A DNA stretch of 64,000 bases from Nigrospora sphaerica (Eukaryota; Ascomycota; Sordariomycetes; Amphisphaeriales; Apiosporaceae): contig JAGVVL010000002.1 in NCBI GenBank assembly GCA_018287875.1, positions 2,604,001 to 2,668,000 of the forward strand, read 5' to 3'. Below the pieces are notes generated by a model. The model searched no databases. It was not told the origin of the DNA and worked only from the letters and a program-made list of their open reading frames with translations. A program made the translations under genes and the position numbers. Below are positions 60,080-64,000 of this stretch, piece by piece (the stretch's first letter is position 1; the number at the start of each line of letters is the position of its first letter).

Positions 60080-62023
60080 GCCGAACATATGGAGAGGGTT
60101 GGGTGGAGGGAGGTTGCCGAGGGAGTGAGTTGACGAGTGAAGCGAGTGAATCGAGTGTGAAAACGGGCTCTCGGGCCTGAAGTAGTTCATTTAAAATATG
60201 TACAACCAAACGAGCGTGTGATGGCCGAGTGTCGAATCCACGAGGAGGGGAGACAGGGTCCTCTACCAGAGCCGGCGCTTGATGACCCCGGCCCTATATA
60301 TGTCCCTATTATCTAGACACCAACGTCTACGGTCGAATCAACGACGCGATGCTTCGTGGGCCGCGCCGCATGAGCTGGCGATATTGGTTCCCCCTCCCCG
60401 CCTTAGGGTTGATCCGCCTGTGGTCGGTCATCCGAAAATCATCCTCGTCCACTCCGTCCCCGGCACCTTGCACGCCTTGATACATTTTATGCGGATCCCG
60501 GGCCAGGTCAGCAAAAGACCCTTCGGACCAAGCTCTGAGGGGCAGGGTGGGGGGTTGAGACGAGAAAGCGTTGGCGGCCGTGGCCACGTAGGCGCCGGCG
60601 CCGCCCCCGTTCCTGTCCACGGGAAACACTGTTTTTATCTGCATAAACATCGAATTTCAACGTGGACACGGCGCGTTCCTCTTCGGGGAGGAGAGGTGGC
60701 CCCATCCCCCGCCGAGCGCCGGTGTGACCGCGCATAATAGCCCATGGCGGCGGGCGATCGCGTCGTGCTCCGTGCCCCGGGCGACGGACCACCATCGGCT
60801 ACGGGAGCGGCGCCATAGCCACCGACCGCCGTTCACATCTCGCGCGTGGTCGCTTTTGGCGTTCCTTGCCCAGTGTTGATGGGCGAGGCGGGCAGGGCAG
60901 GCGGACGAGCCGGGAGAACCGAATGGAATGCGAGCAGGACTTCCGAGGGGGAAAAGAAAGAGCCTTAGGCCGGGGAGGAGCGGGTCAGTAGTGGCCCCTC
61001 CTTCCTGTGAATCAATCCCTGCCCGCCAACCAAAAGAACAGTAAATGCTTGGGTGACAGCCCGCATTGGGGAAGAGCAGGTGGGGTTTGCACGTCGGGTT
61101 TCGGGTGCACGCCAGCCAATGAAGGAGGGCGTGGCTGGGCTGTCAAGCACCCGCGCTGTGCCTGGAGAGGAAGGCCATGGATGTTGCTCAGTCCTTAGGG
61201 TGGACTGTTTGCGCCGTCGCAGGAAGGTGTTCATACGAAGTACATGTAGTTCTATGTAGTAAGTAGGGATGGACGTTACTTGATTCATAAGTACGTGGTG
61301 GAAGTTCTCAGTAAGGGTTTACCGTCCACTGTAAGGAACCAGTACTTCATACCGAGAGGTATGTAGGTACGAAAGTCCGATGTAAGTACTAAGCCGAGCT
61401 GGTAAGCCGAGGCCATGACGAAACGACCGACCCGACCAACCGACCGCCGCACCGTTGCCAGCCGCTTGGTCCCCAGCCGCTTGCCGCACGTGTTCTCGGC
61501 CCATCGGCCGCTATGAGAGGCGTCGAGGCTCTTCTAATGCCCACCCCCCTGCCGCCCACTGGAGATCTCCCACTCACATCCCTCTCCTCGAACTGTACGC
61601 CCCGTTCTGTAGGGCTGTTCTCTATCTGTCCGGCTCGGCTATATCGACATCACCTGCCCACCTGCCTATCCCGTCCAAACATATCGCAAAAAAAGAAAAA
61701 GCCCCGTCGGCACCGTTTTGTGCGTGGCGTAGGGCGCGGTTGCTTGCTCAATAACCATCCTATCTGCCCGGTAGCCGGCAAATCACTCGTCTACTTGCCG
61801 ACCCGGTGGCCGCCACCGCTGCTGCTTCCTACTTGGGATAACCGACCTATCGCATCCACTCCCCCATCCTCGCATCGTACAAAGCCAGCTCTCCTCACGG
61901 CGCCACGCCCCCAGTGGGATTCAACATCCACGCTCTCCCTCTCCCTCTCCCCCTCCCGCCCTCTTCTTCTCCCCCCCCCTCTCCCTCTCTCACGAGACGA
62001 CCGGAACACACCTACGCCCAGCC
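60080..62023. other. Divergent intergenic region upstream of CHO2
   Basis: About 1.9 kb with the promoters of the basic-protein gene and CHO2. No gene is recognised. The right end carries a long pyrimidine tract, listed separately. Confidence 0.5.
61932..61990 (+). promoter_or_regulatory. CT-rich tract just upstream of the CHO2 start codon
   Basis: About 59 bases almost entirely C and T, with CTCCCTCTCCC-type units, end about 33 bases before the CHO2 ATG. Pyrimidine tracts on the coding strand commonly mark transcription starts of highly expressed filamentous-fungal genes. A start-site role is inferred. Confidence 0.5.
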
Positions 62024-64000
62024 ATGAGTTCTGGAGCAGATCCCTCAACGGATGCCGGCGCGCTGCGCCAGCGCCAAGCTGCCCAGACGGCAGATGAAAA
62101 GCGGTCAGGTTCTTCGCATGCGGGCCAGCCACGCGCCGACGCCGACGCCGACGATCACAAGGCCAGGAAGACGTTTGGCCGCACCCCCGACGGCACAAGT
62201 AAGTAGGAGGACACGGTTTGGTTTCACATGCACAAGGTACTGACGCTCCGGTGTCCTGTGCCGTAGTCTTCACGGTTCCTACCACCCATGATATGGTCTC
62301 GCAGCTGCTGGACCCCAGGCAGCCCAAGAATCTGTCGGATGCTGTGGTGCTCGCCATCCTGGCCAGCCACATCGCCCTGCTCTATTTGTTGCCCTGGTCG
62401 CTGAAGCGTCCCGTCTTCGCCGTGACCTTCTTGCTGTGGCGTGCCGCCTACAATCTAGGCATCGGACTCCTGCTCCGTGCCCAGTCGAATGACAACAAGC
62501 TTGTCCTCTGGGCCAGGAAGTGGAAGCTCTTCGAGGATCCGGCTGCCGGGCACAACCCGCGGCCGTGGCTGTACCGGCTCCTGAAAACGGAGCTCGAGGC
62601 CAAGATCCCCGAAGACTATGCATTTGAAGAGGCGCCCATCGAGTACAACACGTGGCTGGTGTTCCGCCGGCTCGTCGATCTCATCCTCATGTGTGACTTT
62701 GTGTCGTACTGCTTGTTCGCGATTGCCTGCGCCCACCGGCCCGAGGGTGAGTCCGCCGTGGCGGCGCTGGGCCGCTGGGGCCTGGGCCTGGGCCTCGTGG
62801 GCTTCAATCTGTGGGTGAAACTTGATGCACACCGCGTCGTCAAGGACTTCGCCTGGTACTGGGGTGACTTCTTCTTCCTGATAGACCAGGAGTTGACGTT
62901 TGACGGCGTCTTTGAAATGGCCCCCCACCCCATGTACTCGATTGGGTATGCCGGCTACTACGGTATCTCGATGCTGGCCGCCAGCTACTCGGTCCTGCTT
63001 ATCTCCATAGTCGCCCATGCCGCGCAGTTTGCCTTCCTCGTGCTTGTGGAGAACCCTCACATCGAGAAGACCTACAACCCCCCGCAGCCGCGCAGCCGCG
63101 CGTCGGCGCCGGGCGCTGCTCCGTCCGATGCCGCTTCGGGGACCGACGGCTCGTCAGCCGCCGCCCCGCAGCTTGCGCAGATCCACAACATGCTGGGTCT
63201 CAACAACTTCGATCTCTTCCGCACTACGGACTATGCGACGCTCATTCTTCTTTTCTATGTGGTGACGGTGACTGTGGTGACCCCCCGGACGCCCTTTTAT
63301 CAGCTGCTCTTCGTCCTCCACGCTCTGGCGTGGCGCCTCTGGTACTCGGTCGGCCTCGGCGTCTTGCTGGCAGAGCAGTCCAAGCACAAGGCATGGACCC
63401 GCCACTTTGTCAAGTTCGGTGAGACCACGGTCGAGGCCTGGATGCACTGGCGGGGCATTTACTACATTTCCCAAATCATGGTGTATGCGTCCTTTATTGC
63501 CGCGTGCTGGAAGCTGTACTCGCTTCCCCAAGAATGGGAGCATGGCTTTACCCTGCTGAGGCACGTTCTCGGCGCCGGCCTCATCGCCCTCCACATCTGG
63601 ACGGCCGTGAGCATCTACGAGTCGCTCGGTGAATTCGGCTGGTTCTTTGGCGACTTCTTCTTCGACCAGGGCGCTCGGCTGACGTACAAGTCCATCTACC
63701 GCTTCCTGAACAACCCCGAGCGGATCTTGGGCACGGCGGGCTTGTGGGGCGCTGCTCTGATCACCTGGGACAGGTCTGTCTTCCTGCTCGCCCTGGCCGG
63801 ACACATCTGCACGCTCGGCTTCCTTCAGTTTGTGGAGAAGCCTCATATGAACAAGGTCTACGGGCGAAGTGTCCGCAAGGAGGCAGGCCTCACCAAGTTC
63901 CTCAAGAGCTCGATTCCTCCGCCGGTCAAGGGCTATTACTCGAGCGTTAACAAAGTTGTGGACGATATTTCTTCGCACTTTGTCGAGGAGTTCCTCGAGA
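62024..64000 (+). CDS. CHO2: Phosphatidylethanolamine N-methyltransferase Cho2 (3' end beyond the window)
   Basis: Exon 1 is 62024-62198 and exon 2 runs from 62267 past the edge, with a 68-nt intron (GTAAGT...CGTAG). About 636 residues are visible. After a charged, hydrophilic N-terminus the protein has many membrane segments and two related halves, each with a methyltransferase-like core. The first has [20 protein letters not shown] and [18 protein letters not shown]. The second has [18 protein letters not shown] and [18 protein letters not shown]. This duplicated layout is specific to Cho2, the ER enzyme that adds the first methyl group from S-adenosylmethionine to phosphatidylethanolamine, leading to phosphatidylcholine through Cho2 and then Opi3. 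Yeast Cho2 has 869 residues, so a substantial C-terminal part lies outside. The junction [18 protein letters not shown] is as expected for the family. Confidence 0.95.
62222..62231 (+). promoter_or_regulatory. UAS-INO-like motif inside CHO2 intron 1
   Basis: TTTCACATGC matches 10 consecutive positions of the yeast inositol/choline-responsive consensus TYTTCACATGC, the first T being replaced by G. Yeast CHO2 is controlled by this element through Ino2-Ino4. The position inside an intron and the uncertain presence of Ino2-Ino4 in filamentous fungi make a functional role speculative. Confidence 0.2.

Noticed and set aside
1..64000. tRNA, 5S rRNA, snRNA and telomerase-RNA genes
   Set aside because: Scanning by eye for T-arm (GGTTCGANTCC-like) boxes, 5S motifs and CCCTAA-type templates gave no convincing hit; a covariance-model search would be needed for a firm negative.

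Overview
This window is nuclear DNA of a filamentous ascomycete (Pezizomycotina), most probably a Sordariomycete. Genes are split by short GT-AG introns (mostly 55-120 nt, some with a CTAAC-type branch site). Coding DNA is GC-rich, and the products include fungus-restricted families: a VTC polyphosphate subunit, Nic96, a SUN-family wall protein, CIA84, a bZIP-DUF3425 factor and the Cho2 methyltransferase. Species cannot be fixed from the sequence. I found no rRNA, tRNA, CRISPR array or prokaryote-like operon.

Layout. 1-6.3 kb: an SPX-VTC polyphosphate subunit gene (+) converges with an FGGY sugar-kinase gene (-). 6.3-9.7 kb: a divergent intergenic region. 9.7-20.0 kb: an unrecognised 787-residue protein (+), a bZIP-DUF3425 transcription factor (-), a 431-bp terminal-inverted-repeat element, and the nucleoporin gene NIC96 (-). 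21.9-30.5 kb: a GPI-type SUN-family wall protein (+), a GNAT acetyltransferase (+), a probable mitochondrial L-2-hydroxyglutarate dehydrogenase (-) and a WD/DUF2415 protein (-). 33.7-46.0 kb: mitochondrial Hsp70 SSC1 (+), a multicopper-oxidase relic (-), SRP68 (-), the complex I assembly factor CIA84 (+) and a coiled-coil protein whose third exon I reconstructed (-). 46.0-53.8 kb: 7.7 kb with no convincing gene. 53.8-64 kb: a PH-domain protein (+), eIF3g (+), a small basic protein (-) and CHO2 (+, cut by the window edge).

The genes are mainly housekeeping and do not form one pathway. Three products (L2HGDH, SSC1, CIA84) are mitochondrial and two (SRP68, Cho2) act at the ER, but their adjacency looks incidental. 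No obvious new multi-gene system was found. The items most worth a second look are the MITE-like element with a TA target duplication, the laccase-type relic, the hidden terminal exon of the coiled-coil gene, the Asn-to-Asp change in the bZIP basic region, a 9-mer (TACGGAGTA) recurring in intergenic DNA, and the 7.7-kb gene-free divergent interval.

Exon borders were set by hand from GT-AG sites, reading-frame continuity and recognised family motifs; no transcript data or database search was available.
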